The position numbers were made by a program, and so were the translations under genes. From Nanosyncoccus sp963540965 (GTDB taxonomy: Bacteria; Patescibacteriota; Saccharimonadia; Saccharimonadales; Saccharimonadaceae), in assembly GCA_963540965.1 (NCBI GenBank), contig CAUTSA010000001.1:1-64000 (forward strand): DNA of 64,000 bases. Reading direction: 5' to 3'. The notes below the pieces were generated by a model. The model did not search any database. It was not told where the DNA came from and worked only from the letters and a program-made list of their open reading frames with translations. Positions 39,693 through 49,353 of the stretch are shown piece after piece (the first letter of the stretch is position 1; each line of letters starts with the position of its first letter).

Positions 39693-40253
39693 TTAAATTG
39701 GGTTATGATCTGGGATCATATTATGATATGCCCAGGTAATGTCGTTATATATGCCATTATACATACTTTGACACTCTGGGGAGTCCCACTGACCATAATC
39801 CTCCTGCTTTAGACGCTGAATCTCGATATACAACTCAACAATCTGGTCGATTGTGAAAAGAGCAGACCATGCTTTTTGTTGAGCTATCTGACCGTATCTT
39901 CTTCTTATATCATCTACCGCAACCTGCCACTCGCTCTGCATCACGAATAATGTGTTTCGCACACGAAATGACTCGCTACTACTAAAGATACTCTTGATCT
40001 TTTTTAGGCCCACAGACTGTTGTATCTTGCTGTCATTTAATGCAATGACAAAGAACAGATCCGATTCGCTACGTTTAAGGCTGGTAATAATGCCGTCGTA
40101 CGGCCTCGCCTCATGATTTTTGAGCGACCTAATTGAGATCCGATCCCCCACACAGTAGATATGTTTTCCCTTAGCAGTGTAAATTGCGACCAGATCATCC
40201 TGTCCGTCTATTACATACTTAACGCCGTCAATGTTAGTTGTTTCTAACTTCAT
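39693..40253 (-). CDS. hypothetical cytoplasmic protein
   Basis: A protein of about 186 residues, not recognised. The start is the ATG at 40253 because AAAGGGG lies 5-6 nt before it; the upstream ATG at 40307 has none. Residues 1-85 are predicted strands with a small beta-barrel look (VKYVIDGQDDLVAIYTAKG, FFVIALND); 100-186 are helical with many Trp and Tyr. There is no signal peptide. The leader has an ATGGGG/CCCCAT hairpin, as in other minus-strand unknowns here. Confidence 0.72.
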   Translation of the reverse strand: MKLETTNIDGVKYVIDGQDDLVAIYTAKGKHIYCVGDRISIRSLKNHEARPYDGIITSLKRSESDLFFVIALNDSKIQQSVGLKKIKSIFSSSESFRVRNTLFVMQSEWQVAVDDIRRRYGQIAQQKAWSALFTIDQIVELYIEIQRLKQEDYGQWDSPECQSMYNGIYNDITWAYHNMIPDHNPI

Positions 40254-40307
40254 AATTCCCCTTTCTGGGTTAATTAGAGCCCGTGGCTTACGATGGGGTT
40301 TCCCCAT

Positions 40308-40592
40308 ACTCTAATTATTAGCCAAGAAAATTCTTGGACAGAAGTTAAGCTACATAAATAACCTAACTACTATCCAAGAATAAAGACAAACACGACTGTA
40401 AGATCTTTCAATTATATGGCATTTGGCTTTTTGTAGAATTTGATCGGAATTTAAAGTGCATAGCAGATGCTATATTTATATATTATATAATTCTTTTATA
40501 TGTTGTCAAGCAAAGTTGTTCGGGCGATATTAGGAGTGACAGCTGGAAAACTTAAGCCTTCCCTGTAATCTAATTAGTAAATTAGGAATATT
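40308..40592. other. intergenic region
   Basis: About 285 bp, AT-rich, with no gene seen. It holds the promoter and leader of the 186-codon gene and the 3' end of the DUF898-like gene. Confidence 0.4.
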
Positions 40593-40904
40593 TTAATTAA
40601 TAAAGTGAGTGTGTTTAACTTTCCACTGCTTGAGACGAATATTAACCCAAAAACCGTAGATGCCGAAGGTAATAATTGTGAGGCAGAGCCATTTTAGCCA
40701 GTTGCCAAATAACTGAACAGCGGTACCATCAAATTCGAGACGACGTCCATTAATGACCGTATGTTTTGTTTCCCAGCGATAGATCATACAGTAGGCCCAA
40801 GGCAAGCAAATACCCAGAGTACAAACTGTGACTAAGATGCCAAGAATATTGTAACCGATTAATTGTAGAAGTCCGCCATCGAAATAGGATTCTTGATTTT
40901 TCAT
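40593..40904 (-). CDS. DUF898 (YjgN-like) small membrane protein
   Basis: A 103-residue protein with two to three membrane helices. YFDGGLLQLIGYNILGIL, GICLPWAYCMIYRWETKHTVINGRRLEFDGTAVQLFGNW and FGIYGFWVNIRLKQW are the DUF898/YjgN hallmarks, in particular the INGRRLxFDGT segment and the two PW/FW positions. This is a single repeat of the larger family. Function unknown. Confidence 0.85.
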   Translation of the reverse strand: MKNQESYFDGGLLQLIGYNILGILVTVCTLGICLPWAYCMIYRWETKHTVINGRRLEFDGTAVQLFGNWLKWLCLTIITFGIYGFWVNIRLKQWKVKHTHFIN

Positions 40905-41022
40905 ATATTGTTCCTGTTTATGGCTTAATTATAGGAGAGCATGAGAAATAGTCAAGTAAACAGGTATGTGTTAAAATTAGGTATTAATACCAACTGTTAA
41001 AGCATGGTTATGAAAGGAAAAA

Positions 41023-42093
41023 ATGTTAAAAATTGAAGAAAATGTAATGATCAAAAACCTAGTAACGATGCGAATTGGCGGTCCGGCGAAGTTTGTGATC
41101 ACGGTGACTGATAAAGAAGACATTCCAGAGGCTTATAAGTTTGCAAAGGAACATAATCTGCCAGTCTGGGTACTGGGAGGAGGCGCAAACACCTTTTCAA
41201 AAGATGAAGGATTTGACGGAGTAATTATTCTTGATCGGATTATGGGAATTTCTCAAATTGAGACGCCAGCTGGCGAAGAAGAAAAAGAGGGTGTGGCGTA
41301 TTTTAAGGCTTATGGTGGCGAGCAGTGGGATGATCTTGTGACTTTCGTATCGGAACGTGGTTACTCAGGAATCGAGGCGATGGCTGGGATTCCTGGCACT
41401 GCAGGAGCGGCACCAGTACAAAATATTGGCGCTTATGGCCAGGAAGTAACACAGGTGATCGCCTCTGTGGAAGCCTATGACACTAAACTAGAAAAATTTG
41501 TGGTAGTGCCAGCAAGCGACATGAAGATGAGCTATCGTAAATCAATTTTCAACTCGGGTGAAAATGTGGGGCGTTATTTTATCTACTCGACAACAATACG
41601 TGTAGAAAAAGGTCAGCTAAAACCTCCATTTTATCGTTCCCTTCAGGCCTATGTTGATGAGCATGGAGAGACTGATTTTTCACCTCTAAATATTGCACGC
41701 ATGGTCAAAGAAGTGCGAAACAGTAAGTTACCTGATCCTGAGAAGATTGCTAGTGCGGGAAGCTTCTTTAAGAATGTCTATTTGACAGATGAAGAAGCCG
41801 ACGAAGCTGAGGCTCGCGGAATACAGGTTTGGCGAAATGCAAAAGAAGTGGGACCAGATTCTCCCGAAAAACGCACCAATTTAGTAAATTCAGGCTGGTT
41901 GATCGAAGAAGCAGGTCTTAAAGGAAAAGTGTTTCATGGCATGAAGGTGAGCGACAAGGCGGCTTTGATTCTAATTAATGAATCAGCTGAATCTTATGCA
42001 GACCTTGCGGCGGCACGTGAAGAAATCGCTAAGATTGTATTTGATAAATTTGGTTTTAAGATTGAACAGGAACCAGACGAAATTGAGGCCTAG
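41023..42093 (+). CDS. murB: UDP-N-acetylenolpyruvoylglucosamine reductase
   Basis: A 356-residue FAD enzyme of peptidoglycan synthesis that reduces enolpyruvyl-UDP-GlcNAc to UDP-MurNAc with NADPH. MRIGGPAKFVITVTDKED and VWVLGGGANT are the FAD-binding segment; GYSGIEAMAGIPGTAGAAPVQNIGAYGQEV is the conserved glycine-rich block; YRKSIFN contains the Tyr loop typical of type I MurB; SAGSFFKN has the catalytic Ser. GGAAAAA precedes the ATG weakly. folD follows after 8 bp, so they are probably co-transcribed. Having murB means the cell makes its own wall. Confidence 0.95.
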   Translation: MLKIEENVMIKNLVTMRIGGPAKFVITVTDKEDIPEAYKFAKEHNLPVWVLGGGANTFSKDEGFDGVIILDRIMGISQIETPAGEEEKEGVAYFKAYGGEQWDDLVTFVSERGYSGIEAMAGIPGTAGAAPVQNIGAYGQEVTQVIASVEAYDTKLEKFVVVPASDMKMSYRKSIFNSGENVGRYFIYSTTIRVEKGQLKPPFYRSLQAYVDEHGETDFSPLNIARMVKEVRNSKLPDPEKIASAGSFFKNVYLTDEEADEAEARGIQVWRNAKEVGPDSPEKRTNLVNSGWLIEEAGLKGKVFHGMKVSDKAALILINESAESYADLAAAREEIAKIVFDKFGFKIEQEPDEIEA

Positions 42094-42101
42094 GAGTTAA
42101 T

Positions 42102-42908
42102 ATGGTAAAAGAACTAAACGGCCGAGAACTAGTGGGGTTTATTAAAGAAAGACAGGCGCACCTAGTGCAGATACTGAGAAGCAATAAGAAGCGTGCGAAG
42201 CTTGTGATTGTACGAGATTCTGATAATCCAGTGATTGCCAAATATGTGGGACTGAAGTGTCAGTATGGGGAGGATATTGGAGTTGAGGTGGTTGACCTTA
42301 AGGTGGAACCGACGGCCGAGGCATTGAAGCAGGCGATTCGTGGAGCCAATGAGGACAAAACGGTTTCTGGAATTATCGTGCAGCTACCACTTGTAAATTC
42401 AGAGATAACTGAAGAAGTATTAAGCGAGATTGCACCTGAGAAGGACGTGGACGGACTTTCTGGAAAAGGCGCCTTTGATAGTGCAACCGCAACGGCAATT
42501 AACTGGCTTTTGACTGGTTATAATGTTGACCTAAAACAAAAAAAGATTGCAATTGTGGGACGGGGGAGACTCGTAGGAAGACCATTGGCCTCGATGTGGG
42601 GAAATTCGGGCTTAAATGTCGAGGTTTTTCATCGTGGTTCAGATTTTTCAAAATTACACGACTATGAGGTGATCGTGACGGCAACTGGTGCGCCTGATCT
42701 AATTACTGACGAGATGATTCGAAGCGGAGCGGTGATTGTGGATGCTGGCACGGCGAGCGAGGGAGGAAAACTGGTCGGGGACATCTCCGATGAGATCCGC
42801 GAGAGAACAGACATCTCGGCGATCACGCCAAAGATTGGCGGCGTGGGGCCATTGACGGTCGGGGTGCTGTTTGAAAATGTGTTAATGGCGGCTGAAAGAG
42901 CTGAGTAA
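42102..42908 (+). CDS. folD: methylenetetrahydrofolate dehydrogenase/cyclohydrolase
   Basis: A 268-residue bifunctional enzyme interconverting 5,10-methylene-, methenyl- and 10-formyl-THF. AKYVGLKCQYGEDIGVEV carries the catalytic Lys; SGIIVQLPLV is the QLPL motif; PEKDVDGLSG replaces the more usual DGFHP, and GRGRLVGRPLA is the NADP loop, as GRSxxVGxP. GGVGPLTVGVLFEN closes the fold. It has AGGAG 6 nt before the ATG and sits 8 bp after murB. A bidirectional terminator follows. Confidence 0.94.
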   Translation: MVKELNGRELVGFIKERQAHLVQILRSNKKRAKLVIVRDSDNPVIAKYVGLKCQYGEDIGVEVVDLKVEPTAEALKQAIRGANEDKTVSGIIVQLPLVNSEITEEVLSEIAPEKDVDGLSGKGAFDSATATAINWLLTGYNVDLKQKKIAIVGRGRLVGRPLASMWGNSGLNVEVFHRGSDFSKLHDYEVIVTATGAPDLITDEMIRSGAVIVDAGTASEGGKLVGDISDEIRERTDISAITPKIGGVGPLTVGVLFENVLMAAERAE

Positions 42909-42961
42909 CCTGCATAATTACGTTTTTTCCTCTGTTGTTAGTTAGAGAATAACAGAGCACT

Positions 42962-42992
42962 AAAAAATATGAGCGTTACGCTCATATTTTTT
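42962..42992. terminator. bidirectional intrinsic terminator
   Basis: A 31-nt near-perfect palindrome, AAAAAATATGAGCG/CGCTCATATTTTTT with TTA between, lies between convergent folD and the VirB6-like gene. A second hairpin (CTCTGTT/AACAGAG) precedes it. Confidence 0.88.
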
Positions 42993-43045
42993 AAGACTTA
43001 GGTTAGTAACTTTATGGGGTTGGACCTCCATTTTGGCTACTATTA

Positions 43046-46000
43046 TTATTGATTGTTGTTATTGTTGTTATTGTTATTATTGTTACCAGGTCCATTTTTA
43101 GCCCATCTCATAGTTTGAATAAGTTGGCCATTATTATCGCGAACCTCCATTACACGATTACCTAGATTATTCAAGTTAGTGCCAGAAACATTCGTAATGA
43201 GATCACGCAGATTATCATTGTAATCTCCGAGCCTAGATGGATCATTAGACACGACATTGACAACCTGATCAGATAGCTTCTTAAGTTTATCGCTAGAATC
43301 TGAGTCCAAAATAATACTATTTCCATTATCGTCTTTTGTCGCAAGAGCAGTATTCAGTTCTCTAGCATCAGCCTTACTAAGATTTTGCATATCAATAGAA
43401 TCCATAGTCTGAACATACTTATTAACTGCCATTGTACGATCATTAGACATTATCTGGCTTGCATCAGCACTACTCTTCATACCCTCTAGGTCGCCACTAC
43501 CTTGCATCGATTGCATCTGGGTATATGTAACGCCAAAATCTTTCTTAAGGTCTGAATGTTTCGAGACAAAGTTTCTTGCAAGAGTCGCTTTTGCGCGAGT
43601 CGAAGATTTTTCGGCGGAGACGATTTTTTCCCCTCTTCCAATCTCTCTGCCACTCGCATCCGTCTCATATCTCTCATAAAGAGCTCCATCAGACAAATAT
43701 CTATTGTAGGCCTTTTGCCCTTCTTTAGTAGATAATAAATGTCCCTGTAAGGCTCGGAGTTTACGATCATTTTCACGACTTGCTTCATACGATGCATTTG
43801 CATAATCAAAACCCTGTGCTTCTTCTAGCATTGCAAGCGCAGATATATGGTCGAGGTTTTGTCTAGCATACTCAGACTGCAAGGACTCAGCCTGTCTATC
43901 GTCTTCCTGGTCCATAGCAGTGCGCGCCGTTCTTGCCATACCTGCCGTGCCGGTATCATGCTTAAATTGAGACATTGCCGCACCGATTGTGGCAGCTTGC
44001 TGGGCATCCTTTCCCACTACACCGAGCGCAGTCATAAGGCGCCTGCGTTTACCAGGGGATAATTGCGCTAATTGCTCCTGAGTGTAGCCATCATATTTCT
44101 TAGCGAATTTTGCTTGCTTACCGAATTCATAATTACCAGCAGAAGCCTTTACGGTTTCTGAATTCATGATCTTCTTGCCGGCAAATTGCATACCGCCATT
44201 TACACGATTTTGGAGTTTGGCGATACCATTGACTGCAGCGTCGAAGCCCTTAAGAGCATTCCTGGTCATGGACGGTACAGCAAAGTATGGAGCAATACTG
44301 ATAAATCCGGCGATTAGCTGAATAAAGACACCAGTGGAATCCTTGACGATCAGTTTAGCGGCCATAAAACCACCGCCAACCATGAAACAGTATATTGGAT
44401 AAAGAAGAAGCAATCCGCGGAAGAGGGAGACCCACTTCTTGAAAAGAGCGTTTGTATTTGGAAGAGCATAAAGGACGAAGGCAATTGGTGAGGTTACGAT
44501 CATGATGATGATAATGGCCTGACGTGCACCGAGCATAAGTAGAGCGAAGAAGCCGGCCATAAAAGCAGAAGCAGCAAGACCTAGGACAGGAAGAATGAGT
44601 GCAAGTAGACCCCCACTAGTGGCGGCGGCACTAAGGGCTGAACCAGCAGTAACAAGAGCTACAACGCTAGTAACAGCTGCGGCTACACCAGTAGCTACAC
44701 CAGTAGCTACACCAAGAGCACCCAGGCCATCGCTACCTTTTCCAGCGGTGAAGGTAGGATCCCTAGAGGCATTTTCAAAGATATCTCTTACACTATTACC
44801 AATAAGGTTCGAAAGGTCGACGACGATACCACAAATAAAGTATGAAAAGTTGACGATAATGGCGGTGACAATTAACTTCGGCAAGAGACGCTTAATACCG
44901 TAGTTATCAATACCAAAACCAGTAACCTGGGAAAAGATCACAAAGAGAAGGGCGATGACAAAGATAATGTTTGCCATATTACGGAACAGAGACCAAGCTT
45001 TATACATGGCGGAAGAATCATTATTTTGTGCGAGATTAGTGACGATTGACTTGTCGACACGAATGAGAGGCTCGACGAATTCATTAAAGATACCCTGGAC
45101 AGCATCACGAAGAGTGTACATGAGGGGACAGATCATCCAACCGAGAGCACCAGCGTTTTGAAAACAGGCTGACATCTCACCTTTTGCCCCATCTTCTTCC
45201 TCGGAAGCATTATCACCAGCCAGATCCTTACAACCATCTTTATTCGGGTCTTCTTTACATTCAATTGGAGTGGCCTGACAGAGGGGGAAGCTTGAATCGG
45301 CGGCGCAGACGGAAGCAAGATTGATCGAGTTTAGATTATTTAAAATCTCTCTAGCAGTTTGTGGTTTTATCGTGTCACTTATAGGATCAGCAGCATTAAC
45401 TACTCCTTTCCCATTCGTTTCGTGCTTCATTAGCGCTTCGTTTGCTTTTAATTCCAATACAGATTCATTCATGGGACAATACTGGATTTCCGTTTTATTA
45501 GGATCAGATTCAGATTTCTTAAAATATTGGAGATAAGCGCCATTGGAAGGACGTGAGGTACTGCAGCCGATAGACGTATCAACGGAAATTGCATTAAATA
45601 TATCGTGAAGTTCATAATACCAGTTATAAGCTCTTTCCACTGCCGTAAAGCCACCTGTTTGAGCCGTAGCCGATGATCCTCCATATAGTTCATAATCAAG
45701 TGAACCCCTTGCAGCGCCTGTTGATGGGACAGGATAGGAAGGTAAATAATACTTCATAAGATTATCGTAGTTTGGAGAGCCACCATACGTATAATCTTTA
45801 GTTAGTGAATTATTAAGCTCCGTACCAGCGCCTGCTTCTTCACCAGAGCCACCGCTTATAGAGCTGGTACTATTTGTAACAACTGAACTCACACCTAATG
45901 CTTTTGGAAAAGGTTCACTTTCACAAGTGGGTGAGTCTTGAACTAGGTAGTACCCATTACTCTTGGCTTTATTAAGAATCTGCTTACTTTTGATATCGCC

Positions 46001-46885
46001 AAAGAATTTTGAAAAGAAACTCTCAGGACTTTGGCCAATATATTTATCTAGACTTTCGCTAGTAAAAATGTCGGTAGGACCAAATTGACAAGACGATGTA
46101 TCTTTAGTGAGTTTTGATAAATTCATATTGACTACAATTTTTTTATAGCTAGGATCTACAGTGAGCCTTATATATTCATCACTATTTGTATTTTTTATGA
46201 CTACATCATTTGCTGTGATCTTCTTTCCCTGGGACGGAGTGATTTTTCCATCAACAATTTTCCCATCAACAATTTTCCCATCAACATTTACACATATTGA
46301 ATTTGTAGTTCTTGTATTGCCAGTACCACCTGCTTCGGTAGTCGTATAATTAAGTGCTGCACAATAATATAATTGTGTATTGCCTCTGTCACTTGCGGTA
46401 TATCCGAGAGCCTCGATTAAGCTATTTCTTTCAGCAACCGCTGCATTATAGTTTGGGTAGTCTTTACCCCCTAATGCGGAGAAGGTATTAAAACTATTCT
46501 TATCACTGCCCCCATAGCCCACAAAGAGTTGCTCACAAGAAATATCACCATCATCAACAGTATTCCCAGAACCATATTTAAATGGTAGACGAACATTTTT
46601 ATCATTCACATAAATAGGAGATGTAACATTAAATAAAATTTGTTCATTAATTACGGAATCTTTAATTTCTTTCTTAGATAGAACGCCACCATCTATACAT
46701 TTTTTAAAGCCAGCTTTTAATACCTTAAGTAATAATGTGTCTTTTGGGGATAAAGCTTCGGCATGAACGTCTTCTGTAAAATTAATATTAACTGCTGAAG
46801 TTAATATATACTGAAATAAAAATACAACTACTATAGACAGAAGGATTACTCTTTTATTTTTGTTTTTATTTATAAATACTTTCAT
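43046..46885 (-). CDS. giant VirB6/TrbL-like membrane protein of a type IV secretion-like system
   Basis: A 1279-residue protein with an N-terminal signal/membrane helix (residues 14-32), an extracytoplasmic region of about 550 residues with many Cys pairs, then, from about residue 575, a VirB6/TrbL-type bundle of six to eight helices: NIIFVIALLFVIFSQVTG, YGIKRLLPKLIVTAIIVNFSYFI, then Ala/Val-rich helices. The cytoplasmic tail (about 880-1279) is Gln/Ser-rich and helical and ends in an Asn run. Proteins with this core are common in Patescibacteria and are taken to build an export or DNA-transfer channel. A 15-bp unit (VDGKI) repeats three times near 46238-46282. Its start overlaps the next upstream gene by 4 nt. 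Confidence 0.82.
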   Translation of the reverse strand: MKVFINKNKNKRVILLSIVVVFLFQYILTSAVNINFTEDVHAEALSPKDTLLLKVLKAGFKKCIDGGVLSKKEIKDSVINEQILFNVTSPIYVNDKNVRLPFKYGSGNTVDDGDISCEQLFVGYGGSDKNSFNTFSALGGKDYPNYNAAVAERNSLIEALGYTASDRGNTQLYYCAALNYTTTEAGGTGNTRTTNSICVNVDGKIVDGKIVDGKITPSQGKKITANDVVIKNTNSDEYIRLTVDPSYKKIVVNMNLSKLTKDTSSCQFGPTDIFTSESLDKYIGQSPESFFSKFFGDIKSKQILNKAKSNGYYLVQDSPTCESEPFPKALGVSSVVTNSTSSISGGSGEEAGAGTELNNSLTKDYTYGGSPNYDNLMKYYLPSYPVPSTGAARGSLDYELYGGSSATAQTGGFTAVERAYNWYYELHDIFNAISVDTSIGCSTSRPSNGAYLQYFKKSESDPNKTEIQYCPMNESVLELKANEALMKHETNGKGVVNAADPISDTIKPQTAREILNNLNSINLASVCAADSSFPLCQATPIECKEDPNKDGCKDLAGDNASEEEDGAKGEMSACFQNAGALGWMICPLMYTLRDAVQGIFNEFVEPLIRVDKSIVTNLAQNNDSSAMYKAWSLFRNMANIIFVIALLFVIFSQVTGFGIDNYGIKRLLPKLIVTAIIVNFSYFICGIVVDLSNLIGNSVRDIFENASRDPTFTAGKGSDGLGALGVATGVATGVAAAVTSVVALVTAGSALSAAATSGGLLALILPVLGLAASAFMAGFFALLMLGARQAIIIIMIVTSPIAFVLYALPNTNALFKKWVSLFRGLLLLYPIYCFMVGGGFMAAKLIVKDSTGVFIQLIAGFISIAPYFAVPSMTRNALKGFDAAVNGIAKLQNRVNGGMQFAGKKIMNSETVKASAGNYEFGKQAKFAKKYDGYTQEQLAQLSPGKRRRLMTALGVVGKDAQQAATIGAAMSQFKHDTGTAGMARTARTAMDQEDDRQAESLQSEYARQNLDHISALAMLEEAQGFDYANASYEASRENDRKLRALQGHLLSTKEGQKAYNRYLSDGALYERYETDASGREIGRGEKIVSAEKSSTRAKATLARNFVSKHSDLKKDFGVTYTQMQSMQGSGDLEGMKSSADASQIMSNDRTMAVNKYVQTMDSIDMQNLSKADARELNTALATKDDNGNSIILDSDSSDKLKKLSDQVVNVVSNDPSRLGDYNDNLRDLITNVSGTNLNNLGNRVMEVRDNNGQLIQTMRWAKNGPGNNNNNNNNNNNQ
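46238..46282 (-). repeat. 15-bp tandem repeat in the VirB6-like gene
   Basis: Three exact or near-exact copies of a 15-bp unit encoding VDGKI in tandem; a likely slippage site that keeps the frame. Confidence 0.7.
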
Positions 46886-47721
46886 CTCTTGTTTTCCTTA
46901 GTAGTTGATTTTGTATTATAGAGTGCAATTATCGAATTATTTAGATATAAAGTTGAATCAAGATAACTATCGTAAAATATTCTTTCTATGCCATCTAACT
47001 CTGTATATAGAGCATTCAACGCTTCATTGTCAGGATTAATCCTACTGTTAACCTCACAATTAACATCTATGGAGTTTCCTTTTACACACCCAGCGTTTTT
47101 TACTTGATCTAGATAGTCAATATATTTACCATAATAGGTAGTGAAATAATCAAGGCGCTCTTTTGCATAAGAAATTTCTGAAGTTTTTATTTGGGAAACA
47201 TATTTATTAGCAAGACTTTTAGCTACTTGACTATCTTGCACATAGGCTGCTCTTATTTTTGTAACTTTTTCCCCTATTTCAAGATAATTATTAAAAAGTG
47301 TCAAAAAGGAAGCGATTGGTTCCTGATTACTATATTTTAAATATCGTTCATTTAGTTTTGATGCATAATTCGATTTTTCTTCAGAGGTTGCGGATTCTGA
47401 TAGCATCTTATAAGCATAAGTATAATTTGCTGGCAAATTAGCGTTAATATCTTTTTTTCCATTCTCGTCACCATATTGATAAAGCTTAACAAAAGCTACA
47501 TAATCTTTAATGTCACCAGAGCCAACCTTTTTTGGAGACATAAAGATTTTCAAAATAAGAATTATAAATAATACAAAAAATAGAGCAGCAACACCTATGA
47601 AGATCAATTTTTTATTCTTGCTTCTTTTTGAAGATAAATTATTCGTCGGAACATTTAACTGTTGTTCAGAGAATTTATAGCTATTTATACTACTCATTGA
47701 ATTATTTATTTCTGGGCCCAT
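46882..47721 (-). CDS. hypothetical membrane-anchored protein coupled to the VirB6-like gene
   Basis: A 279-residue protein with a cytoplasmic head of 37 residues, one membrane helix (about 39-61, LIFIGVAALFFVLFIILILKIF) and a helical extracytoplasmic domain with one Cys pair (CVKGNSIDVNC). It is not recognised. Its stop overlaps the ATG of the VirB6-like gene (ATGA), so it is translationally coupled and is probably a structural partner. TATAAT (minus strand, 47731-47736) lies 9 nt before the ATG, suggesting a very short leader. Confidence 0.78.
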   Translation of the reverse strand: MGPEINNSMSSINSYKFSEQQLNVPTNNLSSKRSKNKKLIFIGVAALFFVLFIILILKIFMSPKKVGSGDIKDYVAFVKLYQYGDENGKKDINANLPANYTYAYKMLSESATSEEKSNYASKLNERYLKYSNQEPIASFLTLFNNYLEIGEKVTKIRAAYVQDSQVAKSLANKYVSQIKTSEISYAKERLDYFTTYYGKYIDYLDQVKNAGCVKGNSIDVNCEVNSRINPDNEALNALYTELDGIERIFYDSYLDSTLYLNNSIIALYNTKSTTKENKR

Positions 47722-47775
47722 CTTGTTTTGATTATAACATAAGGAATTTGAAAATCCGACAAGAAATGATACATG

Positions 47776-47807
47776 AAAAAAGGCTCTCTTTGAGAGCCTA
47801 ATTTTTT
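47776..47807 (-). terminator. intrinsic terminator of the lipoprotein gene
   Basis: AGGCTCTC/GAGAGCCT stem with A and T runs on both sides; lies just after the stop of the lipoprotein gene. Confidence 0.85.
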
Positions 47808-48534
47808 AACGTATATCAGAGTGCCCCATGAGCTTGCCCTCCATCGGATCCTTCCTGAAAGAAGGGTCCTTCATGTTGATGTATGGAAGGATTGAAGCTT
47901 TAAAACCTTTATCAAAGTAGTCAGGGACTACTAAGAAACTTTTTTGTCCATTCTTAGCCTCCACATAATAAATCCCATTTGGTTTAACTGTGAAGAATTT
48001 ACAATGGGCATAATCGTAAGCTTCCTCAAACTTAGGATCATTAGTTAACTCTGTTGTGCCGCCCAGCCTAAAATAGTGAAACCATTCAGAAGCAATACCA
48101 TTCTCGTCTTCTGAGATTACACCGTCATAGTCGATATTAGGATCATATCCTTCCTCAGCGACAAATATACTGATTTGATCTAAATATCCATAGCTCCACG
48201 GATCGCTCTTGTCACCAATAAAATAATACAAGGTGATTATTCCGTTTGGATAACGAGCAGCGATACGAGTCTCCGAATCGAGGACTGTACTTAGTCTCTC
48301 AATACTAATAGCGCCACTATCAAGCAGGTATTGATTAAAATCAAAATCTGCCACATATGTTTCCGCATCTTTATCTATATTTGATAGATAAGTTGATGCG
48401 AAAGCATCTTTCTTATTATTTGCAGCCTTAACGTTTTGCACGCTTGGTGCACCTTGTCCAGCTGCCTGGTTGCTTGCACATGCGGAGGTAAATAATACCA
48501 CCGCTAGTAACAAAATACTTAAAAATCTTTTCAT
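47806..48534 (-). CDS. exported lipoprotein, function unknown
   Basis: A 242-residue lipoprotein: signal helix LSILLLAVVLFTSAC with lipobox TSAC (Cys about 19), then a Gln/Ala linker and a compact domain of about 180 residues with no recognised family (IAARYPNGIITLYYFIGDKSD, WFHYFRLGGTTELTNDP, SFLVVPDYFDKG). GGGGG lies close before the ATG. The leader has a 9-bp hairpin shared with the small membrane gene upstream. Confidence 0.82.
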   Translation of the reverse strand: MKRFLSILLLAVVLFTSACASNQAAGQGAPSVQNVKAANNKKDAFASTYLSNIDKDAETYVADFDFNQYLLDSGAISIERLSTVLDSETRIAARYPNGIITLYYFIGDKSDPWSYGYLDQISIFVAEEGYDPNIDYDGVISEDENGIASEWFHYFRLGGTTELTNDPKFEEAYDYAHCKFFTVKPNGIYYVEAKNGQKSFLVVPDYFDKGFKASILPYINMKDPSFRKDPMEGKLMGHSDIR

Positions 48535-48554
48535 AGTTTTTACCCCCTTATGAA

Positions 48555-48600
48555 AGAAATAAGGACCAGAGCTTCTTAAAGTGCTCTAGTCTTTTATTGA
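48555..48600 (-). promoter_or_regulatory. leader hairpin of the lipoprotein gene
   Basis: GACTAGAGC pairs with GCTCTGGTC (48564-48572/48583-48591) followed by CTTATTTCTTTC and then the Shine-Dalgarno. A similar leader, sharing AGACTAGAG and a T-rich tract, precedes the gene at 48865-49050. The layout could serve attenuation or mRNA stability. Confidence 0.45.
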
Positions 48601-48756
48601 TTAGTTGCCGTGATTATACTACATAATTTTATACTTTGCAAGCATAAGAACAATGTTCTTGCGATTTTGCAAGTTAAAGAAATTACTGTCGTTCTTTTAA
48701 ACAACTGCTTGATCATTTTCCTAATAGTAATACAAAGACCAAGAAATTAACAGAGG

Positions 48757-48783
48757 AAAAATAAAACCCCTCCGAAGAGGGTC
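48757..48783 (-). terminator. intrinsic terminator
   Basis: ACCCTC-TTCG-GAGGGGT stem (UUCG-type tetraloop) followed by TTTATTTTT on the minus strand; ends the 61-codon gene. Confidence 0.82.
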
Positions 48784-48864
48784 GCAAATTTTTTCTTGGC
48801 CTTATCAAAAGATTCTTAACGTAAAAACTAACATTAATTACCTATCTAAAACAACCGTGTCTAT

Positions 48865-49050
48865 CTATAACTCAGAATCCTTGTCAGTGTTCGAAAAATA
48901 TTGATCTGGTTTCTTGGACTGACCTGGCTTCTTGAGCTGATCTGGCTTCTTGGACTTACCATCCTTCTTATTATTTCTACCTAGATGACTATAGGCGATA
49001 AATAAGAATAATGCGATGCAAATTAGTGGCAATATAATTGTTCTTTTCAT
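48865..49050 (-). CDS. small membrane protein with KKPDQ-type repeats
   Basis: A 61-residue protein with one N-terminal membrane helix or signal (residues 5-22) and a basic stalk of a repeated five-residue unit (KKPDQ, KKPGQ, KKPDQ with linkers). It ends NTDKDSEL. AGGGAGG lies 8-9 nt before the ATG. Unrecognised. Its leader resembles that of the neighbouring lipoprotein gene, so both may be co-regulated although separately terminated. Confidence 0.65.
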   Translation of the reverse strand: MKRTIILPLICIALFLFIAYSHLGRNNKKDGKSKKPDQLKKPGQSKKPDQYFSNTDKDSEL

Positions 49051-49069
49051 TAGTATTCCTCCCTAAAGA

Positions 49070-49110
49070 AAAAATAGACTCGCGTAATAATGTACTCTAG
49101 TCTATGATTG
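49070..49110 (-). promoter_or_regulatory. leader hairpin of the 61-codon gene
   Basis: AGACT at one side pairs with AGTCT at 49076-49103, followed by a T-rich tract (TATTTTTTCTTT) just upstream of the Shine-Dalgarno; the sequence parallels the leader at 48555-48600. TATAAT lies further upstream near 49126. Confidence 0.4.
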
Positions 49111-49249
49111 AATAGTTGAAGTTATTATAATATATGCTTTACAGTTTACAAGCTTAACGAATATATGTTGGGGCAATTAATAGTGGTCAAGAGTAGTCGA
49201 GAAAGTGTGGGGGCAGAAAATAGTGCGGATGCAGAAACATATGGCCACA

Positions 49250-49280
49250 AAAAAAGAACCAGATTACTCTGGTTCTTTTT
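49250..49280 (-). terminator. intrinsic terminator of the sortase-anchored gene
   Basis: AAGAACCAGA/TCTGGTTCTT stem with A and T runs on both sides. Confidence 0.88.
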
Positions 49281-49353
49281 CATTCTGAGGCTGAGCCTAG
49301 AATTTTTGGACTTCGTTTGACGTCCGAGAGTTTTTATACTTCGGAGCGGTCAA

